NCBI GenBank assembly: GCA_007922305.1
Contig: ML677386.1
Location: 13,559,830-13,623,829, forward strand
Reading direction: 5' to 3'
From: Dermatemys mawii
Lineage: Eukaryota; Chordata; Testudines; Dermatemydidae
Length of the DNA: 64,000 nucleotides
In this document: positions 36,843-48,674 of the stretch, piece by piece
How the letters are laid out: each line of letters starts with the position of its first letter
Numbering within the stretch: position 1 is the first letter of the stretch
Program-made: the position numbers and the translations under genes
Notes under the pieces: generated by a model
Told to the model about the DNA's origin: nothing
The model's input: the letters and a program-made list of their open reading frames with translations, nothing else
The model's database searches: none

Positions 36843-38075
36843 TTACAACATATTGCTCTGACTCCTGTATACCTATAAAATATTTTCAGTACAGTATTTT
36901 TTGATAATCATGGGATAAAAGTGAAACATTGAAATTAATTCACTCTGATTTTCTTCATGGTCAAGAATTGAATTGTTGCTGTGCTCATAACAGACCATGT
37001 TTCTTACGACAGATCAAATTAAAGTGAGGCAAACAAACCAATTGCAAAGTGGGCAATGCCCACTCATTTGGCTTAATTCTAGATGCTGGACTACTATGCC
37101 ATAACAAGTCACTAGCAATAGAATGCATACTATGATGTCCCCAGTGTTGTCATTTTCATCTGTATAACATAAAATATTGATGGAGAATTGCATGTTGATA
37201 AATGAATATTTAGGACATGCTTATCCAGCTATCTTCACTGTGCATCAGTTTATCCACACCAAGAATAAGAAGAACAATGTAGGGCCTGAGATTAAGAGGT
37301 ACAAAACCCTACAAATCCCATGACATCAGTGGAAATTGAGGGCTTTTATCACTGTGCAGGATTGGGTTCTTACTTAACATTCACTATGAATCAGAGATGT
37401 GAGTAAGCTGCAAAATCAGATTAGGCTCTGGATTTTGTTTGGAAATATATACATGTATATGTGGAGTAATAGTTCAGTCACCTTGGGCCCCACATAAAGT
37501 TCTCCAACTTGGTCCTGGCCTGGATGTAGCATCCCTTTCTAGCAACATCTGGAATTGCCAATACCACATGAGAGAAACACAATACAGCAAATATTGATAG
37601 GAAGCTATTACATATTTCATTTTCAAATCTGTGCTGGCTTAGTTTAGTGTTATTGGACAACAACATGATTTGGATCTCAAAGATGTTGCTAAAAAGTGTG
37701 CACCCTTTCCTCTCCCCACATTCCTTCTCCTTTGTTTCCTCTCTTGGAATCTTCCAATTTTGTTCCAAGTCTTCTCTGTCTACTCTTGTATCTTCCATTC
37801 TTTCAGTTACCTATAGCATGTATTTCTTATATATCCTCTCTAATAATTATTTTTCTCTCTCTCTTTCTCAAAGCCTGATTTGGCCAGCCTTTTTTCTGAT
37901 ACTTACGCAGTTTGCTGTCTCTCTCTCCATCATCACTCCCGTCAGTCTCTAGTGCCAGTAACCCAAGGAGAAATCCTTGCCTTATTTGGGGTAATAATAG
38001 GAGGACCATGTTCTGTTGTGATAGTGCAGTTTTAACATGCAGTGTCAACACCATTAAAATATAACATCTTACTAG
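36843..38075. other. Non-coding stretch, nothing recognised
   Basis: Short frames of 60-114 codons overlap on both strands between 37478 and 38171 with pyrimidine-rich, low-complexity content and no domain. Confidence 0.45.
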
Positions 38076-38412
38076 AATGTGATCTATTGGACAGAGCATT
38101 ACAATGAGAACCAGGAACCCTAGACTTCTAATCCTGACTCTGATGCAAGCTGCTTTTGTGAATTTGGACAATCCAATTGCCAGTTTTTGTGTCTTAATTT
38201 CCTTATCTATAAAACAGGGATTCTTCTATCGTATGGTGGTTATGAGGATGAATTAGAGCCAAAGCATGCCCTTGAATTAGTGCACACATCTCCTCTCTTA
38301 TTTACCTTAGTGGGAGTTGTGAATGCTGCACATCTAAAGGTAATATTTGGTCCTTAATTTCTGTAAATCACTCTTAAGATAAAGTATTATACAAATACTA
38401 AATGTTATTAAC
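38076..38412 (+). repeat. MIR/CORE-like SINE with tail
   Basis: A degenerate tRNA-like head ('gtgatctattggacagagca', then 'ctaatcctgactctg') is followed by 'tgtgaatttggacaatcc', 'tccttatctataaaacaggg' and 'ggttatgaggatgaattag', the MIR order. It ends with 'gtaaatcactctt...gtattatacaaat', a tail shared with the SINE at 42.8 kb. A foreign block may sit at 38275-38340. Confidence 0.65.
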
Positions 38413-39339
38413 ATTCATAACTTTTAAAAAAGATTCAGGGTCCAAGGTAAATTCTAAAATTCACAATGTATGAGTGTAGTTTGTTACATTTTCCCTAATG
38501 CCAAAGTATCTTGGCTCAGTTCTGTCTCTATTACTGTTCTGTTTTCCACCTGTATGATATGGTTGAAGGGTCTGAGGCTGCAGCGTGGTGAGATCCTTGT
38601 CCAAGTAGTTGAGTCCCCTCAATTCCAGCAAAGTCAATAGAAGTTGAGGGCATCCAGCACAATGAAGGGTCATGCCCTAATTAATTGCCGTCTTTCTCTT
38701 TTCCTTACCATTTTCTTCGCACACTGGCTATATTCTTGCATTTAATCATTACAGTGTACAGGTACATTGTTGATTTAGACTTTTTTTATTCCTCAAGATA
38801 TCCTACACCTGACTCTAAGGCTAATATGTATAATAGTTTCAATTTATGTCTTTCACAAAAGCTAGTGCTGGAACCACTATTGAAAGTCGGACTCCTAATT
38901 CCCTTAGCTCCTTTGAAAAATACAGCTGTATAAGTAATCACATAAGACAATAGTGATATTGTTTTCAGTGTGTGGATGTATATAGCACTTTGAAAATCCG
39001 GTCTCCTTTAAGGTGTCTCACTTTAGGCTCCTAAAATCACTGGTCACTTTAGGAAAAAAAACTGGATCCTTAGCAGTTTCACCTGCAGGAGCAATACACA
39101 CCTATATCTATATATTACTAATAAAACAAGTTATAGTATATTCAATTTTAGCTTTTCTTTGAACACGTCATTTTTTTAAGGATAGCCATCAATGCCTTTA
39201 TTTACAGATGGCTGTAAATATTCTTTTTTTATAAAACAACCTCACTAAGAATAAGTGATCTTTTTGTATAAGTGGTCTTACCAGACTTAGTTTTTGACTT
39301 AAATAAAATTTGTTGCAAGTTCTTATTTATAGTTTTGAT
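38413..39339. other. Non-coding stretch, nothing recognised
   Basis: No supported feature. Confidence 0.45.
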
Positions 39340-39379
39340 ATGTGTGTGTGTGTGTATGTGTGTGTATATATATATATAT
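39340..39379. repeat. (TG)n(TA)n microsatellite
   Basis: TG units run into TA units over about 40 bp. Confidence 0.85.
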
Positions 39380-39464
39380 TTTCAATTCTTCTGTTTTCTA
39401 AATGTTTTTGGATATATAAATGGGAATATTGAGTCAGAGTACAATGTTGTATTACCTCTATATT

Positions 39465-39974
39465 TGGCACTGGGCTGGGTATTGGCACTAGTACAGCTGC
39501 TATTGAAATACTATGTCCACAGTTAAAGAAAGAAGTTGAGAAATTGGACAGGTTTCGGAGAAAAGCAATGAGTGATTAAAAGGTTGGAAAACATTCCTTC
39601 TAATGAAAGAGTCAAGGAGCTCAAACTGTTTAGTTTGTCATGGTCTGTAAGTACCTTCATGAAGAACAAATATTTGATGATAGAGGGCTCCTCAATCTAG
39701 GTGAAAAGATCCAATGACTAGAAGTTGAAGCTGGACAATTTAGACTAGAAATTTGATGCAACTTTTAACAATGAGCGTGATTAACCAGTAGAGAAATTTA
39801 CCAAAAGATCTGGTGTATTCTCCATCACTGGACAAAGATCTAATATTTTTATAAAATGTATGCTCTAGTTCAAATAAGAATTAATTTAGGGAAGTCCCAA
39901 GGCCTATATTATACAGGAGGTCAGACTGGAGGTCACATTGATCCCTTCACATTGGCCTTATAATCTATGAATGA
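39465..39974 (+). mobile_element. CR1-family LINE, 5'-truncated 3' end (sense)
   Basis: Reads in sense as the end of CR1: 'tactatgtccacagtt', 'ggttggaaaacattccttc', 'ttgaagctggacaatttaga', 'attaaccagtagagaaattt', 'ttatacaggaggtcagact' and the terminal 'ataatctatgaatga', where CR1 has its TCTATGA-type tail. These blocks encode the last part of the reverse-transcriptase ORF and the short 3' UTR, with many stops. It is the opposite orientation to the copy at 7.5 kb, and its 3' end resembles the tail of the SINE at 62.4 kb. Confidence 0.85.
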
Positions 39975-39979
39975 TTCAT

Positions 39980-41058
39980 TTGTGCATCTAAATTACAAAT
40001 CAAAATATGCTTATAATGATCTACAAATTTAGCATTGCCCATTGTTGGATTATATGTCTGTAATATCTGGAAAGACATCAGAGTGACATCCTGAACTCAC
40101 CAAAATCAATAGGAATTTTGCCCTTGACTTCTGTGATGCCAGGAATCCACCCAGGTTTATTATTCTGCTCATGGTAATGATGTGTCCAGCCTTGAGGAAT
40201 CTGATGGCAGTAAAGGTAAAAGAGATATTTACACAGCTGACAGTGAATGTCACATGTCTCTTTGTCATTCATATCCTTTTTCATTTCAAATATTTGCCAT
40301 TCAGCCTGACTAAAAACTTTATGGAACACTAATTATTCCTGTTAGTCAGATCCATTCAGACATAACTTGTCCCTTAGAACTTAATGGCAACATTAATAGC
40401 CATGTGAGATATTTTGCATAATATTAAAGGCCACTATCTTTTAAGCAGCATTCATAATCACCCTCAAGCACAGAGTACATCTGAAAGTGTTTCAAAATAA
40501 TATAAGTGGATGACGGCTTTTACCTCTTTTATTTTCTGCGTAATTATCCCTTCAATAAATTATTAATGTGATCCACCATCTGATATGACTCATCTATTAG
40601 TGCAGTTGTTTTGGGACTGAGAGATAAAATATTTTAAACAGGCTGGTATTTTAATTCACCCCCACTGTGAAAGAAATGAGTTTTTGGCTCCAGTGAAATA
40701 CCTTTGATGGGAGAGTTAATTCATATGACAATCACCTCTTCCTGGCTAGGGAGTAATCGTGAAGGAGATAAATCAATACATACGTATACCACTGAGCCTG
40801 CATCTGCCACATGATCAGCTGATGCATTTTTTTCAATATGGAACACTTCTGTCAATAATAATAATGTTGTCAATAATATAGCATCATCCAGACAATAAGA
40901 TTGGTCTCTACCTTGATAATCCTGGTCAGCATAAATTTTGTCAAGCACTAGGCAAAATAATTTGGTGTCATTATCACTTAGAAATGTTTCTTAATACTAC
41001 ATTCAAACCCATGAATTCCTTGCTACTTTAATGCACCAAGCTTCTTCATATGTCCCAA
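39980..41058. other. Non-coding stretch, nothing recognised
   Basis: No supported feature; short frames near 40050 and 40721 have no domain. Confidence 0.45.
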
Positions 41059-41068
41059 TAAGAAGTTA

Positions 41069-41206
41069 AGAATCAGAGAGGTTGCCATGTTAGTCTGGAT
41101 TTGCAGAAGTGACAAAGAGTCCTGTGGTATCTTAAAGACTAACAAAAGCATTGAAGCATAAGCTTTCGTGGGCTAGTACCCACTTCATCAGATGCATGCA
41201 TGCATG
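41069..41206 (-). mobile_element. Short hammerhead-bearing non-autonomous retroelement
   Basis: A 138-bp insertion is flanked by a perfect 10-bp duplication, TAAGAAGTTA, at 41059-41068 and 41207-41216. On the minus strand it starts with a GCAT-repeat, then CTGATGA (plus 41185-41191), a 5-bp stem GTGGG/CCCAC (plus 41168-41183), GAAA (plus 41164-41167) and GC-TTAT-GC, a 2-bp stem III. It continues 'gttagtctttaagatacc' and ends 'cagactaacatggcaacc'. All universally conserved hammerhead core bases are present, with one extra A between CTGATGA and the stem. It has no coding capacity. Confidence 0.75.
41158..41195 (-). ncRNA. Hammerhead ribozyme-like motif
   Basis: Minus strand: CTGATGA, A, GTGGG-loop-CCCAC, GAAA, GC-TTAT-GC, then TT at the predicted cleavage position, allowed by the NUH rule. 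Weak stem I pairing (GCAT with ATGC) is possible. The extra A after CTGATGA departs from the canonical core, so catalysis is not assured. Rfam-style covariance scoring would settle membership. Confidence 0.5.
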
Positions 41207-41587
41207 TAAGAAGTTAGTGATTGTCACTGTTCCGTATATGCCTGAAATTTGGTGATCATGACATTTGGTGTGAAAGTAACTTTTTTATCTGTTCACATAT
41301 ATAAATACAGAATATCTATAACTTTAAAATTTCATGGACAAGCAAATCTGGATGTCAAGGGGTGCAAAACTGCTGGGGCGGGGGAATGGGGAGGAAGAAG
41401 TTTGGCTATGATGTTAGTTTAAAAATATTTACTTTGGCACATTTCTAAGGGAAAATATGAAAGGAAGAAAGTGAAAACCAAAGTAGAGCTATGAGGGCTG
41501 AGTTCACAGGCAGGGTTACAGGAGAAGAGTGGAAATCCCACCAGATTGTCTGAGCAAATGCTCACATAGTAAGAGAAGAGCCCAGAG

Positions 41588-41790
41588 CAGGTATCTGCAA
41601 TCTTGGCATGAGGCCCACCAGGGTAAGCCCCCTGGTGGGCTGGGATGGTTTGTTTACTTGCCATGTCTGCAGGTTCAGCTGATCGCAGCTCCCGCTGGCC
41701 ATGGTTCACCACTCCAGGCCAATGGTGGCTGCGTGAAGGGTTGGCGGTCGAGGGATGTGCTGGGCGCTCCTTCCGAGGATATGGGAGGTA
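41588..41790. mobile_element. hAT MITE fragment, left part
   Basis: Starts CAGGTATCTGCAATCTTGGC, a hAT-like terminus, then 'cccaccagggtaagccc', 'tttgtttacttgcc', 'aggttcagctgatcgc' and 'ccatggttcaccactcc'. The inner TTTGTTTAC and GGTTCRCC blocks resemble the MITE at 12578, suggesting one superfamily. The right inverted repeat is missing, so it is 3'-truncated. Two overlapping frames (97 and 105 codons) are shadows. Confidence 0.7.
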
Positions 41791-41927
41791 AAATTAAATG
41801 CCTGGCAACAGGTCACACAGGACCGTTGGGTCCTGGAAATAGTTAGAAGAAGACTATCTAATAATTCCAATATCAATATAATTGTTCATAATGTATATAG
41901 TCTCTTCAGGAGAGGAACTGTGGATTT

Positions 41928-41963
41928 GGGGGGGGGGGGGGTTGTTTTTTTTTTTTTTTTTTT
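41928..41963. repeat. Poly-G then poly-T run
   Basis: Fourteen G, TTG, then nineteen T. Run lengths may include sequencing error. Confidence 0.85.
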
Positions 41964-42584
41964 GTGCTTGTACAACACACATTTCATTGAAGGTGCTATT
42001 GGAAACATAAGCTGAATAGCTTTTTAATACCTCTCAAAATGGTCTGAGTAGCCAAGTGTAATTTTGACTTGTCAATGCGAAGATGATTTAGAATAAAATT
42101 TGGAATTAAATTGTAATCTGTAAAGGAAAAGTACTGGTACATAAGCAACAGAGGAGGAGCTAAGCATGGCTACATCAGTTTCTCCTCTGATGTCAAATTA
42201 ATGCTCTGTTGCTTAAAAATTTTAGGAAATTTACTCCTCCATTTTTCTTTGTGCATTACTAGTTGAGCTGATCCAGTTTTAGGGAATTTATTTGTCCACT
42301 AGAATCTGCATGGATAATATAATTTAAAATTTCAAAGCCAACTGAGGAATTTAGATGCACAACTCTCCTTAATTTTGATGGAAATTGTGCATTTAAATTT
42401 CTATCTATGCCTTTTTAATGTTGGAAGGGAAGAAAAGGTATAGCATGACAGAAGCATAAGTGGGATGTGGAATTTTCATTTTACTTGTGACTACAACTTT
42501 TTTTTACCAGATCAGAATCAGTGAAGACCAATGAGCTGCATATTATTTCATTTTTTATATTTTTCATTCCGGAGGTGTGGTGTG
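41964..42584. other. Non-coding stretch, nothing recognised
   Basis: No supported feature. Confidence 0.45.
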
Positions 42585-42832
42585 GTCTAGTCACCTGAAT
42601 AAAGTCAAGAAAGCCAGGCATGAAAGCAAGCACTCCCATGTTCCTATGTAAACTTTGAACACTGACATGCTATCTGGCCTTGGGAAAGTCACTTAATTCT
42701 CCCACATAGCTTCCCTGACGCTAAGGTGGGATTAATCTACTAACTTCACAGCAGTGCTGTATTAATGTTTATAAAGTGTTCCGAATATACGAAGCCTCGT
42801 ATAAGCATTAAGTATTCTGTTACTTACATTGC
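42585..42832 (+). repeat. MIR/CORE-like SINE with tail
   Basis: Head region 'gtggtctagtcacctg' is followed by 'tctggccttgggaaagtcac', 'aaggtgggattaat' and 'tttataaagtgttccgaa', ending 'gtataagcattaagtatt'. The GGCCTTGGGAAAGTCACTTAA block is the best-conserved part of MIR-type SINEs. Confidence 0.7.
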
Positions 42833-43581
42833 ATAGTGGCTCAAGTTTTCTAGAAGGTGAACATCAGCACACTTTACTGCTGTGATTCTTCTGTTTTTAG
42901 GGGGCAACTATTGTATAACCTTTCAAAACTTAGCTTATTTCGTGGTGGTGCCTCTAATTATAGCAGTTTATTTTGTAGTCAGAAAATACAGGAAAGTATT
43001 GGATACAACTAAAAATATGCTTAATGGAGATAAGCAGATTTTTAACATACAAAAAAAGATCAGATAGTGCTCATTTGAAATGTGACTGTTGGAATTGTGA
43101 ACCTTTTGTGTTTTAGTTTCTCAGTTTCTATGAAGAGTTCTAATGTGATATTAGAGATGTGTTGAGAAGAGATGGTTCTGCTCATTTATTATAATGTGTT
43201 GGGACTGAGTTGTGCAGTTCTCATTTAACATGAATATAACTTTATTGACTGTCACTGCACAGAGTACTAAAAATAATCCCCTAGGTGTTTAACAGACAGA
43301 CTCATGTATGTGAGAGCAGATGCTAAAAAGAAAAAAAAAATTAAGAAATCTTAGTGCTCATGCAATCTGCCAGGTTTTGCAGCCCTAGGTGCTGAAGTTT
43401 GCCAGTAAGTGCCAGTGGTGAGATGCCAGTTTCATTTTGTGATGAAGACTCTTGTCGGCTAAGAACTTGACTGCCATCACCACATTCATTTCCATAATCT
43501 ACCAAATAGTCATCAGTATAGTTAATTGTTTTACTTTTGGTATTACCTAGGATCCCTCCAAACAGAATGAGGATCCCATTG
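42833..43581. other. Non-coding stretch, nothing recognised
   Basis: The 61-codon frame at 42882 has a hydrophobic stretch but no start context or neighbouring exon; treated as chance. Confidence 0.45.
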
Positions 43582-43969
43582 TGTTAGTTTAGATGAGCCA
43601 TTCGCTGCTTGTCCACAAATCAGGCGGAGACCGTTCTTTTGTAAACACCAGTGCCCTTTTATTTCCATGTGCTGGTTCCAACCACCACCTATATACAGTT
43701 CTGTACACTATAATACACTTAGGTAGCCGCTCGGGGGAGAGCTAGCACCTGCAGCTAGCCAGGAACAACAGCCACTCACTCCTCCCTTTCCTGTCCCCCC
43801 TCCTCTTGTACTTCCTTCCTGCCATCTTTATCCTTCTGGCCATAAGGCTCACAGGTGCTTTCCCTTAAGCCCTTCTAAGAGCCATACCCTGCCAGCTCCA
43901 ATTAACTCCCCTTGCTGGGAGCTGAGCTAATGGGCTGGCTCAGAGCCTCTTGGCTGGCACCCTGTTACA
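43582..43969 (-). mobile_element. LTR (minus strand) with polyA signal
   Basis: The minus strand begins TGTAACAGGGTGCC and ends near CTCATCTAAACTAACA. AATAAA is on the minus strand (plus 43658-43663), about 80 bp before the element end, as in R-U5 of LTRs. The upstream part is purine-rich and promoter-like. GTTAG occurs just inside the left edge (43583) and just outside the right (43970), so the left boundary may be 5 bp off. No viral genes adjoin. Confidence 0.65.
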
Positions 43970-44049
43970 GTTAGGCTTCTGTTTTCTTCTGTGCCATTGA
44001 CCTGCCTGAATAGTAATTTACAGTTATATAGCTACCTTATCTACATTAG

Positions 44050-44195
44050 GGGAATGTAATTACACAGATTACAGTTGGGGAAATTGAGACTCAAAAATTA
44101 AGTGATGCACCCAAGATCACAGACCAAGATGTTGTTACTACATGTGTCTTGCCTCCCCTTCCTGTGTATAAACCACTAGACCACAATGGCAAAGC
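44050..44195 (-). repeat. MIR-like SINE
   Basis: The plus strand shows antisense MIR blocks: 'cagttggggaaattgagact', 'gatgcacccaagatcacag' and 'aaaccactagaccacaatgg', the last being the reversed tRNA-like head. Confidence 0.65.
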
Positions 44196-45865
44196 CAGAA
44201 GTTGCTATTGTAGGTCATCCCAAATGAGTTTAAAAAACAACCCACAAGGATATGCACCATGGTCTATGACAGGAAAGAAGAGGGAAAAATGTAAGGCAGT
44301 AAGGAGGATCTAATTATTAGAACTCTGTATAATTCTCCTAAGTGTGTACGTTACTTGACAATATGTCAAAATTAATTACAGAAGTACATAAACAGTACAG
44401 AATTGTTTTATTCCTTAAATTGCAGGGAATGTGGCATATTGGGAGAGGGTCTAGCTGCACAAGAATGCTTCATTTTGGCTCGTTGATTTAGTTCTCAAGC
44501 TAGCTCCTATGGAGAAAATGTTTCATGCTCTGCAAAATGTTATGGTTTGCTCTCTCATGTTCTGCCAGGTGCTTTAGCCTGATGGAAGGGGGAATCCCCA
44601 GCTGTGAAGAAGGCTGTCCTTTAAAACCCAACCCCTAAAAGGTTGCCTTTTATTACTTTGTTTCAGAGATTCAGTAACACACAGCAAGTTTTGAGAACAC
44701 TGTTACTTGTCATCTGTAAGTTGGGGGCTCAGGAAGATTTATTTTTTTAAATGACTGGACCATGATTTGTTTTCATGCGTAGAGTTTGCACTTTTGTGTA
44801 GTTTGTTTAACTGCCTGCCACAATCTTTAACACTTCCAAAATATTCTGATTTTCCTATTTTTTTGTTATGTTTGCATTTAGGATGACATGGGAAAGAGTA
44901 AATGGCTTGTTCCCTAAATCAAACTGGGCTGGGGATCTTTGTGAACTTGCCTTGGTCTGTCAGACGTTTCTAACGTTGTTCTTGAGTGGATTTGTTTTTG
45001 TTTCTTTCTTTTTATCAAATTGTTTGTTTTGGGAGATGTGAAACAAAAAGATCAGGAAGAGCCAAAGGGTAATGGAGAAGTGTGGGACATCATCACCACG
45101 ATTCCACTGAAGGCAGTTAGGGAGATGAGAAGAACACTTGCACTTGTTTCACAAGTATGGACTTCTCCTCTAAGCAGGGAAATGTCAGAGACAGCTCAGG
45201 AGCTGTAAGAACTAAGTTCCAAAATAGACTTGCAACAGCATAAATGTAGGAAGAGGCAACAATGGAAGGAGGGACCTGGCAGAAGTAAATCTCAAATCTA
45301 TATTAGTCAAAAGAAGAAATAATACCATCATGACTCCTCTGTTCCCTCCCATCCCGTCTGTGTCATCCAACAGCAGCAGAAACAATTACAGTAATGCAAT
45401 ATTGTGCCACATGCTTAATAGGAGGGCTGTTACTGAATATGATATTGCACTTACTTCAGTATTCAGCATGGCTACATATTGTGGTAATGACCTCTTCAGT
45501 TGTTTGTACTACTGCAGTTACAAGAGAAACAGCAAGACTAATGATGACTCTACCAAAGGAAAGCAGCAATGAAGAGAAATAAAATATTGATTGAAAGTCT
45601 GACTTTACAACAATGTCAAAATGGCTCAATCATCAGGTTCAAACCATTATTAGATGCTCTCAGATAAGATGTGGAAACATGCTGGGATGTCTACTTAAAA
45701 AAAAAAAAAAATACAGAGCAACACAAACTATATCTCCAGCCCCTCTCCTCCTAAAAACCCCAAACTTTACTTTACAGTTAAAATAGTGTGATGTGGTCTA
45801 TCAGGCCTTCCCTGCCCCCTGCTGGAGACATCAGCATGCTGACACTCCCGACTCAAAGAAAGTCC
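44196..45865. other. Non-coding stretch, nothing recognised
   Basis: Contains a poly-A run of 15 at 45697-45711. Two overlapping frames near 45330-45582 (62 and 80 codons) are not supported as exons. Confidence 0.45.
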
Positions 45866-45873
45866 ACCTAGAC

Positions 45874-46449
45874 CAGGGGTTCTTATAACAAAAACATTTG
45901 GTGGCCTCAGAGTGCAGCCACCAACTCTTGCTGGTGGCTACTCTGACAAATATTTTCCTGAAATACTAAACTAAATTTAGGAAAAACAAATACATATGAA
46001 CATACACACATCCAAATCATTGTAATTGATTTATGTAGATCATATTTTGTAGACTTAATAGTAAAAACCAAGTATGGTTGCATTTTGATGCATCCGGTCC
46101 CTGACTCCTTCCCCCGATCCCCACATATTGCCTCTATCCCCTGCTACCTTCCCTAGCCCACCACCGTCCCCGGGTCCCCTATTGCCCCCGGGCCCTGCTG
46201 CCCCCACCATTGGCTTAAGCTCCCTTCTGCAGCCTCACACCCCAGGCTCATCCTGCTCATTGCCTCTTGACCACAGTGTCCAGTAAGGCCAGCCCTCCTG
46301 AAGCTCTCATGTTCTGTGCTGAAGCCCGCCACTGGAGTCCTGTGGCTGAAACTGGGGGCTGAGGACTGCAGGGAAAGGCTGCTGCTTTGCCCTCCTCCCA
46401 CATCTCTGCCCAGGAGGCTGTCATTTGGTAGTGATATTTGAGAAAGCTG
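45874..46449. mobile_element. hAT-type non-autonomous element with target duplication
   Basis: A 576-bp element starts CAGGGGTTCTTATAAC and ends ATTTGAGAAAGCTG, consistent with short hAT inverted repeats. Flanks are ACCTAGAC (45866-45873) and ACCTAGAT (46450-46457), an 8-bp duplication with one difference. The right half is C-rich; the 82-codon minus frame in it is a by-product. No transposase is visible. Confidence 0.8.
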
Positions 46450-46457
46450 ACCTAGAT

Positions 46458-47404
46458 CGGGTAACCAACAGGATAGTCCTCCGGAGGCTTAGAAGAGCTG
46501 GGATAAAACACTGACCAATCAAGAACCATCAAGCCAGTTAAGAAGACTTGCATGCATTTGCTCAAGAGTGGAACGAGGTGAGACTGGGACAGAAGAGCAG
46601 CAGCTCCTCAGAGCTAATCCAGAACCTTGGCTAATGCCTTTCTCTAAGTGCTGCATCTAAGCTCTTGCATTTTTCAAGATTCTTTTTCTTCTGTCCTTGC
46701 TTAAAGGCACAGGCAGCTGAATCCTGAGTTATTTTGTTGCTTGATTGTTTAGAGACTGATGCCAATCTTACAGCACAGGCTACCTGTCCCAAGCAGGTGG
46801 GCAAAGCTTGCAGACTAGGATGGGGAGAAGCTGCCATACCACACAAAATCCTAAGGGGGATACGAACAACGAGCCCTGCCTGCCTCATGTAGTCTGAGAG
46901 ATTTCTTTTTTCATTCTAACATCATGTGTTGAGGAAATATTAGCCACCTGTAACCTGTGTTCACAACCACAAATAGCACATATCCACAGTCACATTCTGC
47001 ATGAGGCTGCAACAAATTACTTTCACACACATGTGCATGCACCATGCACACACACACACACACACAAATAATGTGCACAAATAATTACTTATGGTCACAT
47101 GAACAACTTTAATTCCAACCATATAATATTTTTTCTACAGTTACTAACTTATGCCTTTTTTGTATGTGATGCATCGCATCTTTTGCCTCTGCTTCCTAGG
47201 GATCTTTTGCTATTAGCTTCCCCTCCAACTTTGTCATAGACTGGAAAACATGGAGAACAGCAGACTTACAAATGAAGTTCCCTAGAAAACTGAGTTTTCT
47301 AACTCTGCTGGGCATAGATATTTTCTGCAGATAGTGAACATCTTTTGCCACAGACCTGCTTCAGTTTGAACCATGTCATGTCCTTAGGCCAAAGTTTTTA
47401 GTGT
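46458..47404. other. Non-coding stretch with CA repeat
   Basis: Holds a CA microsatellite (47046-47066) in a CA-rich neighbourhood; otherwise nothing recognised. Confidence 0.45.
47046..47066. repeat. (CA)n microsatellite
   Basis: About ten CA units. Confidence 0.85.
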
Positions 47405-47680
47405 GATTATCAGAATGAATCATTTTGATTTTTCCTTTACAACAACTTTAACTTTAAAAAAGTGTTTTATATTATAATATACAATTAAAAAGTTAAAAAC
47501 TAAACAATTTTTCCAAAGTGAACCATTTTGTTGATCAGAAGCTATATTTTTCAGATTTTTTTCTCTTGGAGAGAATTTTGAAATTTTGGAGGTTTCATTC
47601 TTCTTGGAATTAAAAACAGATTTTGAAATCTTGAAATCCTTCCACAAAATGGAATTTCTGTTTTCTACAAAGCTCTAATT
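47405..47680. repeat. AT-rich MITE-like repeat
   Basis: Shares the GAAATTTT/AAAATGGAATTTC arm style and the terminal GCTCTA (against GCCCTA) with the MITE at 35400-35839. No target duplication found. Confidence 0.5.
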
Positions 47681-47689
47681 ATATTACCC

Positions 47690-47800
47690 ATTTTACATAT
47701 GAGAAACTGAGGTAGAAGGAGATTCGGTAAATCATTTAATGTCACAATTTGAATCTCCACTTCTTGAGTACCAATCCAGTGCCTTAATCAGAATGCAGAA
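47690..47800 (-). repeat. MIR-like SINE
   Basis: Antisense MIR blocks on the plus strand: 'cccattttacatatgagaaa', 'ctgaggtagaagg' and 'ccaatccagtgccttaatca'. Confidence 0.6.
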
Positions 47801-48464
47801 GACCAGTCTTCCTCTTGATGACAGAAAAAACGAAGATGCTCTCTGTGAATGAAATTCAGGAAATATGCAAACCCTCAGTAAGTAGGCTTTATGTAGGTGG
47901 CCTGTCTGAGTTTGAGGGATTCAAAATCCATATCTCCAACCAAGGGAAAAGTTAAGAGTCTGCTTTTCTACACATGAGCCTATTCTGAGCTCACCTCCTC
48001 AGCACATAGGGTTATTCAGAGACCCCTCCTGTGAAGGCTACTTTTCCCACCAGTTCTGCACAAGGCTTCCATCAAGTGTTTTGTATGCGAGCCCTCTGTA
48101 GTGAGCTATATTTTACACAGATAGTTCAGTTTAAATCTATTTTTATAGTTGCCATATATGAACCTCTCTTTCTTTGTTCTTTGCTATGAAGGCTCATCAA
48201 TTTTACAGTGAATTGCAAATATACTGTCTGTCCACCATCTCATTCCCTAACTGTGTTTCTCTGTTTGGCTGTGAGAGACAAGTTTTTCCATCTCAGCATA
48301 CCCCAGCTTTGTTTTGTCAGGAGTGAAAGTAAAATTCTTCCTACTAATTTCAATGTGCAGGTCAGCCAACTGAAATCTTTCCGGGGGGGCACTCTAGATT
48401 TCATTATATTCATTCATATTTCAGAATATGAAAAGCACCTGACAGAACACAGAGAATTCTTCTG

Positions 48465-48479
48465 TTTTTTTTTTTTTTT
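48465..48479. repeat. Poly-T run
   Basis: Fifteen T. It lies in a 123-codon plus frame (48208-48579) that has no domain and that the run makes unlikely to be coding. Confidence 0.8.
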
Positions 48480-48674
48480 AGGCCCAAACGCAGGAAGCAG
48501 TGAGTACTTCATAAAAACTGCTGAGCATCTTCATTTCCAGTTGAAGTCCCATGCACCACTCAAAGGATTTGACCCTTAGAGAGATAGCATGGGTCACAGA
48601 TTTGTTCTTTATCTATCCATCTTAAGTACTTGTATGGTCTCCATCACTATAGTATTTGAGTGTCTTGGAATCTT

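Noticed and set aside
48208..48579. 123-codon plus frame
   Set aside because: It includes a T15 run and has no domain; chance frame in AT-rich DNA.
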